This document shows, one piece after another, positions 24,171 through 35,038 of a stretch of 64,000 bases of DNA (position 1 is the first letter of the stretch; every line of letters starts with the position of its first letter). The notes under the pieces were generated by a model that did not search any database, was not told the origin of the DNA, and saw only the letters and a program-made list of their open reading frames with translations. The position numbers and the translations under genes were made by a program. The stretch is from Nageia nagi (taxonomy: Eukaryota > Pinophyta), in contig JBITNC010000001.1 of NCBI GenBank assembly GCA_050084985.1, forward strand, positions 9,920,001 through 9,984,000, in the 5' to 3' direction.

Positions 24171-24404
24171 CTCTTTTAGTTGTGATTGAAATTGGTTGCA
24201 TATTTTCATATAAATAATATTCTCACATGCCAATGTTTATGACTTGATAATTGAGGTCATTTATTGAAATGATTTCAATTGTTAGTAGTGTTTCTCTAAG
24301 TGTCTCCCTTTAAAACACTTCTATAGGTTTAATGCCATTCATACAATTTTTCTTTATGATCTTCTTAAGATGAACACTTTTGGTACCTCATTCAAAATCT
24401 TGAC

Positions 24405-24900
24405 TTATTTATTTTGGAAGGAAAGTAAAAGATGTGTATAATCTAAAGCTAGACACCCTCCCAAATTGGTAGTGAACTCTCTAGACAAACAAATTTCAAA
24501 CAAAGGTGGAATATCAACAATAATAATATCTTGAATGAAATAGATATCAGAGAATGCATTAAGGGTTATTAAAACTCCTTTAACACTACCAACAATGTAT
24601 ACAGAGGAAGAATCCAATTGTATGATACCATTAATACATCTAGTGATATACAAATTCATTTCATTTGCAATTGCTTTGGAATTATGATAATAACAGCTTT
24701 GGTATCTATCATGTAATTATTAACTACCTAGCCTACTAGTCTAAGAGAAAGATAAAAAGGTGGAGGTCTTGTTATACCTATAGGAGCTAGAGGGATATCA
24801 TTAGATATTTCAAAGATAACATTATCCTTATTTACATTTTTATTACTATTTTTTAACCTCAAATCTTCTTGCAAAAGGTCCATCTAACCTGAAATCCTTA
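24405..24900 (-). pseudogene. Tat-A protease region (decayed)
   Basis: The open stretch 24,659-24,405 reads INGIIQLDSSSVYIVGSVKG and IIIVDIPPLFEICLSREFTT, then LGGCLALDYTHLLL. These resemble, from memory of the family, the retropepsin-to-RT linker of plant gypsy polyproteins. The catalytic DTG/DSG would lie just upstream (24,680-24,740, near MIDTKAVIIIIPKQLQMK), where the sequence is broken. It sits between gag and aRNH. Confidence 0.6.
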
Positions 24901-25499
24901 ATGCATCAAATATGGTCATTTAAGAAGGTGTTTTCTTTAGTTCTTCTATAATGTTATATGGAGCATATGGGAAAAACTTACTTATTTTTATTGGTTGATG
25001 AGTTCTAAATTGTTGAGTGGCCTTTTCCTTGTGATGATTAGTAATAAATGGATATCTTAATGGATGAGGCCTCTCCTTCTCTAGGACTTCATTTCTGGTG
25101 GTAGCAAGATTTACTACTATAGAGGTAGTATTACTTGGGTCTTGAGAAATATGACCCAGATATGTGAGAAGTTGATTTTCTTGATTCTATGGTTGGATCA
25201 CAAGAGCCTTAGCTCCTTTTGATTTAGGATACACTAGAATGGCCAATTAATTTTGCTAAGAGACTTGGGGATGTTGCAGGGTCACTAAAGATGAGGTTCT
25301 AGTTTGTACATAATTGGCCTCTTCTCTAGCATAGCCTAGAAGCAAAAAATAGCAAGATCTAATGCAGGTTCCACCATTTGATCTGAATGTAAGCCTAAGT
25401 ACTAGTGTTGATGGATGGAACATGAGTCTAGGAAATGAGGAGCTGAACATGGAGGGCACCATTTTGTAATGCCTATGACATCACACTCTATAGAACTTG

Positions 25500-26445
25500 C
25501 CATAATAGCATTATCAATTAGTTTAGGAATAACTGGTTGTTGTGGTTAGTTATTCTTAGGTTGAAATCTAGGTTGATACTGATTATCATATCTTTTGTAA
25601 TTGAAACCTTGATTCTACCTCTCTTTTAGAGTGAAATTATTACTAAGGTTCCTAATAGTTACCTCCAATTGCCTTATCATTTCCTCCTCTTTTGGTTTGA
25701 AATCAACATTTGTACTTGTATATGTAAAAGCAAATAATGCTAGTATTTGATTCTAAATAATAGGTTTAGGAGGTAAATTAAGAAATAAAGGCATAATAAT
25801 TCTTGGTTCCATCTTTCTAGAGGATAACAGAGTATGTTTAGAGGCTTTAGCCATTTGGTAGACATCTAAGAAAGTATCTTCAAACATAACAATAAGCATA
25901 TTAAGATCAGGGAGAAAGGATTTTCTAAAATATACCAAAGCTTATGCATTTGTTGGTCTAATCCTAACAAGAATAGATTTCTATGTTTTCTCAAATTTGA
26001 TATTAAAATTATCAATAGACATGAGGATGCCTTTTGATACATGCTATAAGGCTCAAAAAGGTACTATCATCACCATCAGCAATAAATATTTTGATCAAAG
26101 CTTGACATAACTCTCCCTAGGTACTTATAGATTGAGGGGTGATAGTTCAAAACCATTCAACTACTTTCCTTCAAAGTAATGCAATAACAATCTATTCATC
26201 ACTGTTTCATCAATAATATTAAAACTCAAAGCCAAAAGAGAAACATTCTAATAATGTTCATATGGTGTCTTACTAGACCCATCATACTTAGGTAAAAATT
26301 TATAAGCTACTTGAGGAATAGCTGGTGAGTTAGCAACAACTACCAAAGGATGGCCATTATTCCAAGAAAGAAAATCAGTAAGAGTAGGTTCAGCCATGCT
26401 TGGACCAATTGTATCAGGTGAAGGATTTTTTTGGGGAAGAATCAA
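25500..26445 (-). pseudogene. Tat-A gag (decayed)
   Basis: Minus strand from MILPQKNPSPDTIGPSMAEP (26,445). The segment SWNNGHPLVVVANSPAIPQV, then KFLPKYDGSSKTPYEHY lines up with TR-GAG gag (DNGVPIALAVLHDIPANV, then LPEFDATS..MAYEH). After a stop at 26,248 the capsid region goes on (VMNRLLLHYFEGK), then a second open stretch 25,938-25,753. A Cys-rich tail near 25,480 may be a degenerate zinc knuckle. The likeness to TR-GAG gag ties the two families together. Confidence 0.72.
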
Positions 26446-26749
26446 ATATGATTGATAACAAAATAAATCTCAAAGGGATTTGAGTAGACAAAGTTCAAGA
26501 AATCTTTCACCTAGTCCTCTTATGAAGAATTGACAACTCTTGAAATCTAGGCTATTTAAGAGAATTTTTAGCACTACTTCTAGTAAGTCTACATTTTGGA
26601 GGTGCTATGGTTCAAAATGTTGATTGGTTGATAGTATATTCACTAATAAGGTAACAAAAACCTTATAATCTTTCAAAGCACTAAGTGATAGCAAACTATT
26701 CATAGCTATTTGGCCAATTTATGCCCACTAAATATGAAATTTAGCATGA

Positions 26750-26767
26750 GTCCCACCAAGCATGCCA
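26750..26767 (-). other. Primer-binding site of Tat-A
   Basis: On the minus strand TGGCATGCTTGGTGGGAC, three mismatches from the TR-GAG-1 site at 7301-7318. It lies about 20 bases inside the LTR edge proposed at 26,787 and upstream of gag, fixing the polarity of Tat-A. Confidence 0.7.
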
Positions 26768-27545
26768 AAAATATACTTTTTACTATTGATCAGATAATGT
26801 AACCTTAAGGGTTTAGTCTAGTTGAGTTCTCCATTTCTCACAATGGTAGGGTCCTTAAAAGAGTAGAAGATGGTGGGAATGCACTCGTGTTGGTTTTCTA
26901 CTCAATCTCTAGATTATAGGCCAATTCCTATCTATGATTAAGGTTAAAAGTAATTGAAAAAAGATAAAAGGCTAAGAGTAATAGGAAAGAGATAAAAATA
27001 TTAAACTAATAAATCAAATTAACACTACATAGCCCAGGTATCATAGCACATGCAGTAATCCATAGCCAAGATTAAGAATAGTAAACTATCTTTTCCTTGG
27101 AATCTTGCAATCACAATATATAGCCTCAACTTAAGATAACATTTCATACATAGCATTCACAAGTTGAAAGCCCGCGCTGAACTAGTGATCCACCTTTGCT
27201 TTCTCTCTTGTTACCCTAAGCCTTTTTGCTTAAATTCCTCGCACTCTACTCCTTTTTATTTTCTTTCCTGTTACTTCTCCTACACCCAATGTATAAGGAA
27301 CGGCCTTCTCCGAAGATCAGACTGTCACCATAGTCTATTCTTGATTTACTTTGGTTAAGATTGTTCATGGCGCATATATTACACAATCTTAATCAACAAT
27401 ATTCTTTTTGGCACGCCCGATGGGACACGAAGAAACTTATTGGTGACTCTGCTGAAGCACTATCTATGGTAATGTATTAAAGTAGATTATTTGTAAATAT
27501 CATATGTGCTTTTGAACCTTTCATTTTCTTTGCAACCTAGAGTTT

Positions 27546-28337
27546 ATGTGGACTAGATCTAAAACTAGAGCAGCAAAGAAGCACCAGATTTTAGAATGTT
27601 AGATACTCCTAAGAGAAAGACCTTGATCAAGTCCAAGTCTCTGAATAGTATCAGCTCCCTAAAATCCTTTACCAAGCCAGAATCATCCAATCTTCACACT
27701 AGAAATACCTCTCCTAAAATGGCTAATCCAGCTCAGAATATTTATCCGGAAAGGGATAATGGGGTACCAATAGCCCTGGCAGTGTTACATAACATCCCAG
27801 CAAATGTTTTCAAAACCCTTCCGGAGTTTGATATAACTTCAGAGAAAATGGCTTATGAGCATTTTGTTGATGTAGCTGGCCTAGCGAAGATTCATAATAT
27901 CCAACATGAAGATGTCATGGTGAGATTACTGGCTCAGTCTTTTAAGGGAAAGGTCCTAGATTGGTACAGGGGCCTTCCTAATGGATGTATAACCACTTGG
28001 GCTCAACTGGAAGAGCCCTTTTATCTTGGAATTTAATGAATTAGGTGATCCTTTTTCTCTATTAACACAGTTCACTTCAGTCAAAATATATGAGCAAGAA
28101 AATATCCCTGATCTCAATATTAGATTCCAAAAAACTTGGATGAGAGCCCTGATGTATTACTTGAGAGCCTTTCCTCCGGATCTCTCTCTTCAAATCCAAA
28201 TTTTCGGAGTGAATACTTTCCTAGAGGTCTATAGACAAGAAGTATATGCCAAAGCCTATCTTATTTCAGTAGGAAAATTGCCAAGTCGCATGCCAATGCC
28301 TTATTTTCCAGTAACCGCCCAACAGCAAATTTACATG
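27546..28337 (+). pseudogene. TR-GAG-2 gag fragment (two frameshifts)
   Basis: ATG at 27546 (MWTRSKTRAAK) is followed by a 1-base deletion near 27,575 and a 1-base insertion near 28,020 relative to TR-GAG-1. The capsid region is otherwise clear (VRLLAQSFKGKVLDWYRGLP). Gln is retained where TR-GAG-1 has its TAA stop. It also lacks about 11 residues present in TR-GAG-1 (VPMPVKPQQFQ). Homology stops abruptly at about 28,337; the knuckle region is missing. Confidence 0.85.
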
Positions 28338-28513
28338 ATAGCCAGATGCGCGGGAAAAAACTCATTTGAAATAGCGGAATTGAACGGGTGGCGACTGTCG
28401 ATCTTGGTAAATGGGTAGCATTCAAAGTGTTATAGACCCACATGCATGGGATATTGATCAAGAAAAGGATATGATTCTGTACATATTGTAAATAGCGTGT
28501 TGTGTTCATTTAT
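28338..28513 (+). other. Unmatched ~175-bp segment inside TR-GAG-2
   Basis: This segment replaces the gag 3' half of TR-GAG-1 and has no match elsewhere in the window. It is less AT-rich at its start (GATGCGCGGG, GGGTGGCGACTG) than its surroundings. At 28,514 the family sequence (TTTTTCAGACT) resumes. It could be filler DNA from double-strand break repair or a remnant of the original family interior lost in TR-GAG-1. Confidence 0.5.
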
Positions 28514-28578
28514 TTTTCAGACTGAGTTCTAAATTCCTCTTTGATAAAGGCAAAATTTTCCCCGAGAAGTCACCATAA

Positions 28579-29509
28579 TGTATATTCATACATAATAAAT
28601 TATTTATTAAAGCCCCGGTGTACTTTACTTGCAATCATGAGTTCATATTAAGATCCCCAAGAGTTTTTCTAGAGCAAACAAAATAGGCCGGAGTCAGTAG
28701 ATAAAGCGTTCCAGAATGAAATGATGACGTCACAGAAGAAAGGATAAAGCTCAGTTGTGGAAAAGCCTAGGTTTTGGAAGAGATGAGGTCAGTGAGAGGT
28801 CAGATCATAGTTATCAAGAATCCGTATCATCTGTAATCTACCCCATTTTTGTAATATGCTGCCAAGTGGCGTATGTAGGTAGTATCAGTTAAAAGAAGGC
28901 TAGAATCTTGAAGCCATTTTTGTAAACATTTCTATTCTGAAATTCTTGTAACTGTTGTTACTGCAGTATAAGTATATGAAAATAAAGTGAAAGAGGGGTC
29001 AGAAGCCCTAGTATTGCTCTTTACATTTTTTCTCGAAGACCTGTAGTTTTTATCAGTAATATGATACCATCTTGACCTTTCTTGTCTAGCACTCGTAATT
29101 ATCATTCTTAATTTGGTTACATCGTGGCAGCTTGGCTTGTTTCCTGAATGATAATTGCAAGTTGCTAGTATAACTGTGTCTGGTACATGGTAGAGTAAAG
29201 CTGGGAAACTATTAGTGAGTGAGAGCTTGTACTGTAGCTGCTACACTAGATTCAGACCAAGGTTTCACACACTGTGAAAGCCCGCGCTAAACTAGTGATC
29301 CACCTTTGCTTTCTCTCTTGTTACCCTAAGCCTTTTTGCTTAAATTCCTTGCACTCTACTCCTTTTTATTTTCTTTCCTATTACTTCTCCTACACCCAAT
29401 GTATAAGGAACCAGCCTTCTCCGGAGATCAGATTATCACCATAGTCTGTTCTTGATTTACTTTGGTTAAGATTGTTCATGGTGCATATATTACACAATCT
29501 TAATCAACA
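28579..29509 (+). repeat. 3' LTR of TR-GAG-2 with internal deletion (931 bp)
   Basis: Begins TGTATATTC at 28579 and ends ATCAACA at 29509, as in TR-GAG-1, but about 1 kb of the U3 subrepeats is absent. The junction near 28,800 joins GATGAGGTCAG of an early subrepeat to the sequence after the last one, consistent with recombination between subrepeats. Confidence 0.88.
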
Positions 29510-30181
29510 CTTCCCATTGATTTCAAACCAAAAGGATGACATCATCACTCAAAATTAGCGGGCTCTAATGATTATCTTCTTGAAATACTTCCCGTGGGAT
29601 TTAGTTGTATGATCAAAACTTTCTTTTGGAAATTGACAGGCTTTACAACATTGCCCACTAATGACTTGGACTAAAATAGGACTATTATTTACAATAATTT
29701 CTAGAACACCTATACTTCTATAACTCCCAGATTTTGACTTAAACACTTACTTTCCTTACATGTTATGATACTACCTGGATATGATACATTAACTCCTGAA
29801 AATGACTTTGATCGAGTTTCTATGACCTATGACTCTCCCTTTATGTACAATTACTAAAAAACACTCTCAACTTGACTAAGATTAATTCTCAAGACTTACT
29901 ACAACACCCATTTGATAGTGGCTAGATATTAAAACAAAAATTGTTAAGACTTACATACATATAGATAATACTTGGACTATTGACAATACCCAGAACTCTT
30001 TAGACTTGACCAAAATTTTGAAAAAAGACTAAGTATAGAGAAAAGACTCCTTATCATTATTTACAAATATGAAAAGGGGAAAAAGAAGTGAGAATTAGGA
30101 AAGATTTATTGAAATGAATGAAAGAATAAGGAATACCAAAATATTACCCTATTTTCTAGAGTGTAATTTTAAAAGAATACA

Positions 30182-32884
30182 ATAGGTAAAAATAAAAGTG
30201 AAGAAACTTGGTTGCTAGACATTGGTTCCTCAAACTATATGATTAGAAAGGGGAAGTTTTTATCCTATATTGATCATTCCTATAGGTCAAGCATTAAGAT
30301 TGGCAATAATTTTGCAATAGATATGGTTCGTAAAGGCATGCTTGTGGTGCCTACCAAGCATGAAATGAAGAAACTAAATAATTTTTACCACACTTCAGAT
30401 ATGGCTCACAGTTTGCTTAGTGCCAAGAAAATTATGGAGAACAACTACAAGCTAGTTTTTGAAGATGAAAAATATAATATTTTTGACAAGAATCATGAGA
30501 ACAAGCATGTTACTACTGTTCACATGACAAATTGGTTATTTCCATTAAAGCTTGGAGATAAAGAGGATAATCTTCTTGCAAATATGAATATAAATGACAT
30601 GTCTTGGTTGTGGCATCTCAAATTTTTCCACTTGAATTTTATTAGCTTAAAGCTATCTCATGATCTTATTCATGGTTTTCCTCTCATTAAAGATTCAAAA
30701 TTTGTTTGTGAAGCTTGTATTTTGGGGAAGCAAGTAATATATAAATTTGATCATGGGAAAGCAAGCAAGATAAAAATTTGATCATGGGAAAGCATGGAGG
30801 GCTTCATTCCCACTATATTTGGTGCATACTAATTTATGTGGACCACTACAATCCAAGAGTATTAGTACAAATTCCTATTTCCTCACTTTTATTGATAATT
30901 TTAGTAGAATATATTGGGTTTATTTTCTTAAGCATAAAGATGAGGCATTTGGGTGTTTTAAGGAATTCAAGGAATTGGTTGAAATTGAGAGTGAGCATAA
31001 AATTAAATGTGTAATAAGTGATAGAGGGAAAGAGTATGCCTCTACTGAGTTTACTAATTTTTGCAAATAAAATGGTATTAAGAAGCAATATACTACAACC
31101 TATACTCCTCAACAAAATGGAGTGGATAAGAGAAAAAATAGAACTCTCATAGATATGGTAAGATGTTTATTGCAATCCAAAAAATTGCATAACATCCAAT
31201 TACATTTTAAATAGATGCTCAACTAGTATAGTTGAAGGGAAGACTTCTTTTGATGCTTGGTATGACAAGAAGCCAATTGTCTAGCATTTCAAAGTTTTTG
31301 ATTGTTTGGCATATTCTCATATGCCAAAATAAAATAGAAAAAAATTGGATGAAAATATTGAACAATGTGTGTTCATTGTATGTAGTGAAGAGAGTAAAGC
31401 ATATAGGCTTTACAATCCGAAAAAAAAAAAAAAAAATCTATCCAAGGATGTCATTTTTTAGGAGGGGAATATCTATGGACAACAACAAAAATGCATTATG
31501 GATGTTGGAGGAGAAGTGACCAGCCATGAAACACTTCAAATTTGAATAATGTGTAGCCCAAGAGATCTAATTCTCTTCCAACTCTTTAAGTGGTACCTCC
31601 AAGTCCTCCATAAAGTCCCTCCAATAGCTCCAAATCCACTCCTACTTCTCCTTTAAGTGGAGGTTTTCCAAATGTGATTCAAGAAGTTATGAAGACAAAT
31701 AGAGGTTAAAAATATTTTCAAAACCATCCTCCTTCTCAATTTTTAGATCCAAACTTTCATAAAAGGCTTGCTAGAAGTCAATTTCATTAAATAGAAAAGT
31801 TTATGAAGCAATTTAGTGGTATAGAAATAGATGAAGACCCAAAGGGAGAGATGGTTAATTATGTATTTTGTGTAGCCCATATTGTTATTTTTTCTTATTT
31901 TGATCCATCTTGTTATGAGGAAGCTTGCACCAAAAATGTGTGGTTGAAGGCGATGCAAGAAGAGCTTCACTCAATTGAAAAGAATGATACTTGGTAACTT
32001 TATGAGTTTCTTAAAGGTAAGAGATGTGTAGGCTCCAAGTGGATCTACAAATATAAATACAACAATGATGGAATAATTGAAATACATAAAGCAATATTGG
32101 TTGCCAAAGGGTTTACACAAAAATATGGTATGGATTTTGAGGAGACTTTTGCACCATTTTCAAGATTAGAAATAATAAGAATGCTTCTTTCATTAGCTTC
32201 CAAAAAGCATTGGAATGCACATCACATGGATGTAAAGAGTGCTTTCTTGAATGGATAATTGGATGGGGAGGTTTATATGCAACAACATCAAGGATTTAAA
32301 GTGAAAGGTAAAGAGAAACATGTGTACAAGCTCAAAAAGGCCTTGTATGGTCTCAAGCAAACTCCAAGAGCTTGGTACACCTATATTTATGGATACTTCC
32401 AAAGGTTTGGGCTCATGAGGAGAAAAAATGATCCAAAAAACTACATCAAGAGCAAAGGTAATCATATTTTACTTTTTTCTCTTTATGTTAATTTAATTTA
32501 TATGGGAAGTGATTCTATCATGAATAACAAATTCATAAATAATTTAATGCATGAGTTTGATATGAAGGATCTAGGCCTTATGAGACTTTTTCTTAGCATG
32601 AAGGTCCACCAATGTCAAGAACAAATTTTTGTTTTCCAAAACAAGTATGCAAGATATATACTCATAAAATATGGCATGGATAATTGTATTGTTGTTTTAA
32701 ATCTTGTAGCTCATAGAGAGTTTCTTTACAAAGATGATGATGCTTCAAAAATAAATGTAACAAAATTTAGAAGCATTGTAAGTAGTCTCATGTTTTTTTT
32801 ACAATATTAGGCTTGATATTCAATTTGTTATCTCAATGATGTCTAAATATATGAATTACCTTTGTATTTTGCATATGAAGGCTA
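30182..32884 (+). pseudogene. Copia-C protease-integrase-RT (decayed), left piece
   Basis: Plus-strand copia pol entered in mid-frame at the Tat-A junction. Protease motif WLLDIGSSNYM (30,212) has Ile before Gly, where DSG is usual. The GAG-pre-integrase HHCC zone follows (LWHLKFFHLNFISL, CEACILGK). The integrase core follows (HTNLCGPL with Asn for the first catalytic Asp, ISDRGKEY, TPQQNGVDKRKN). RT runs 31,940-32,810 ([27 protein letters not shown]), with YVNLI in place of YVDD(L/I). Many stops and shifts. The gag half lies left of Tat-A, outside the window. Copia-E interrupts it at 32,884. Confidence 0.88.
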
Positions 32885-34830
32885 TGTTGTTCTTCGAGTG
32901 ACACTGAGAGGGGGGGGTGAATCAGTGTATATAAAAATTATCACTATCCAATCTTCTTTAATAATGATAGATTAAAAGCTAGAGAAAATGAGCAAGCACA
33001 CCAGTACATCACACAACACCAGATGTAACGAGGTTCACCAGTTTGGCTACATCCCCGAAAATGACTGCTTGGACACCAATCCAAATCCAGCCATTAAAGA
33101 AAGCTTACAGATTCACAGCACCAACTGTGAAGGGTAGCACCAACTACCACTTTGAGAATAGCAGCACCTACTGCTTGGAGCACCAACTCCAGCTCTCAAA
33201 TCCACTCCAGCTCTCAAATCCACAGCACCAACTGTGAAGGGTAGCACCAACTACCACTTTTAGAATTAGCAGCACCGACTGCTTGGAGCACCAACTCCAG
33301 CTATCAAGCACCAACTTGATAGAACATTCAAATGGAGAAAAGATTCTGTTCTAGAAGACCCTCAATGGTCTAGCTCTAATGCTCACTTCATACACTTCGG
33401 ATATTTCACTTTACACACAGCACTTGCTTTCACTCACTTCTCTGCTCACCACATTCATGCGATTACCTGTGTTTTTATACTTTACTTTTCGCACTTCTCT
33501 TCACACACTCTGCACACACTTCGCACACACTTCACTTCCTTTTTTTTTTTACTACACCGAGAAACCAACCCTTATATCTGCATGTCCCATTACCTGCTTC
33601 ACTTCTCCTTGAGCTGTGAAACCGCAACTACCACTTTTCTTGAGCTGTGCACTCATAACTTCCTTTCTCCTCGAGCTGTGCAATCATAACTTGCATTGTC
33701 CTCCAGCTGTGCAATCTCAGCTACTTCTCTCCTCGAGCTGTGCACTCATTACTTGCATTATTCTCAAGCTGTGCAATCTCAGCTACTTCTCTCCTCGAGC
33801 TGTGCACTCATAACTTCTTGCCATTTCCACACTGTTCACACTGCAACTCTCTGCTCCTTTTCTTACATCCATTTTTCACATTATTCCTATACTTAACCGT
33901 TACACATCAAGAACACTCCTAGAAACTGTTCCTGTCATTATACGTTATCAACAGAATCCTTGTTTGTAACTGACGAATGCCTTTATTTCTCAGACAGAGT
34001 TGTTTTGACAAGTATACCTCTTTCTTCATGAATTTCAGCTAATTCCGGATTCTTTTATTCTTCACTATGGTGTTTCTTACGATTCCGGACCCTTTGTCTT
34101 CTTCATGATAGCTTTTCTGATAATTCCGGACTCTTTTCCTCGCTTACCGGATGTTTGCTATATATATTGTGATGTCATCATTCCCTGGACTCCGGAAATA
34201 GAATAAAACGCTTTCCTCATGATGTCATCATTTCCGGACCTTTACCTCCAGACGTTTGTTTCCGGATCTTTACCTCCGGATGTTTGTTTCTGGATTTTTA
34301 CCTTGGGTCGTTTGTCTCCGGACTTTTGAACTCTGCATAATGATGTCATCACTTCCTGACTCCGGAAATAGAGTATCACTCTTTCCTCATGATGTCATCA
34401 TCTCCGGACACTTGTTTCCGGACCTTCGCCTATGGTCATTTATCTCCGGACTTTGAATTCCTTTACCATGATGTCATCCTCTTCGGACACTTGTCTCCGG
34501 ACTTTTGTCTCCGAACTTTTAAATCTCTCTTTGCCGATCTCATTTCTGCATTCCGGAATGCTTTGTTCGCTGACTCTGGCTCTTTGATTATTCTTTGCTG
34601 ACCTCATCACTTCTGGACTCCGGTTTTGAGTGAAAGCCCGAAATTGCTGACGTCATTTCTTCCGGAACTCGGTCAACCAATCACACTTCTCTTCCGGAAC
34701 ACAGTTAGACCTCCGGAACCCGACCAAACAGTCTCGCTTCACTTCCGGAACTTAGTTAATCCTCCGGAACCCGATCCATATCTTGTTGACAACAATTACA
34801 ATCACACTTCTCAATCACACATACTCAACA
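32885..34830 (-). repeat. 3' LTR of Copia-E
   Basis: Begins TGTTGTTCTTCG (+) and ends ATACTCAACA. Contents on the + strand: a duplicated ~100-bp block (33,117-33,311; AGCACCAACTGTGAAGGGTA), TATA box TATAAAAA on the element strand at 33472-33479, six ~39-bp GAGCTGTGCA units (33,611-33,812), and a U3 array of TCCGGA and TGATGTCATCA words (34,040-34,760) with a perfect TGACGTCA at 34648-34655. Small ORFs across it are repeats of those in the other LTR and have no support as genes. Confidence 0.97.
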
Positions 34831-34832
34831 AT

Positions 34833-35015
34833 CTCCCCCTTTGAAATTGTTGGCAACACCATTAACACCACTTGATCAGATACAAAATGATCAGATACAA
34901 AATTCAGGACACTTCTCCCCCTTTGTCAACAATAACAAAGGGCATTGACAGACTCCCCCTGAGTCCATACACTACATTCTCAGGAAATAGAAAAGAAAAA
35001 ATAAGTACTCCCCCT
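34833..35015 (-). promoter_or_regulatory. Four polypurine tracts before the 3' LTR of Copia-E
   Basis: AGGGGGAG words on the minus strand lie at 34833-34840 (two bases inside the LTR edge, within AAAGGGGGAGAT), 34915-34924, 34953-34960 and 35008-35015. The first is the working plus-strand primer by position. Multiplied tracts just upstream of the 3' LTR are a described hallmark of Sireviruses. No env-like ORF lies in the 208 bases between pol and LTR. Confidence 0.85.
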
Positions 35016-35038
35016 GAGAAGGCGACGTTCCGAGCCAG

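Larger units (their letters stand above)
27165..29509 (+). mobile_element. TR-GAG-2, 5'-truncated second copy
   Basis: Second member of the TR-GAG family, inside the Tat-A 5' LTR. The 5' LTR keeps only its last 234 bp (27165-27398, equivalent to 6943-7289 minus tandem-unit differences), then primer site 27409-27426, broken gag, and a 931-bp 3' LTR (28579-29509). The lost 5' LTR part and the missing 930 bp of target LTR are adjacent, so one deletion explains both. The left target duplication is gone. Confidence 0.88.
26787..30181 (-). repeat. 5' LTR of Tat-A, interrupted by TR-GAG-2
   Basis: Two pieces, 26,787-27,164 and 29,510-30,181, are colinear with the 3' LTR (2,301-about 2,612 and about 3,543-4,205). 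The 930 bp that should lie between them are missing, and TR-GAG-2 fills the gap. On the minus strand the LTR starts at 30,181 (TGTATTCTTT) and ends near 26,787 (GATCA). At 30,182 Copia-C sequence starts without transition, so Tat-A was inserted into Copia-C. Confidence 0.75.

Noticed and set aside
33611-33812. Regularly spaced GAGCTGTGCA units resembling a CRISPR array
   Set aside because: Units are adjacent and diverged without unique spacers, in a plant LTR.
33043-34844. A set of small + strand ORFs that recur almost unchanged at 40,337-42,145
   Set aside because: They lie inside the two LTRs of Copia-E; the repetition is LTR identity, not conserved genes.
34831-35038. A possible env-like gene between pol and 3' LTR of Copia-E
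   Set aside because: Only 208 bases, filled by polypurine tracts; no ORF.
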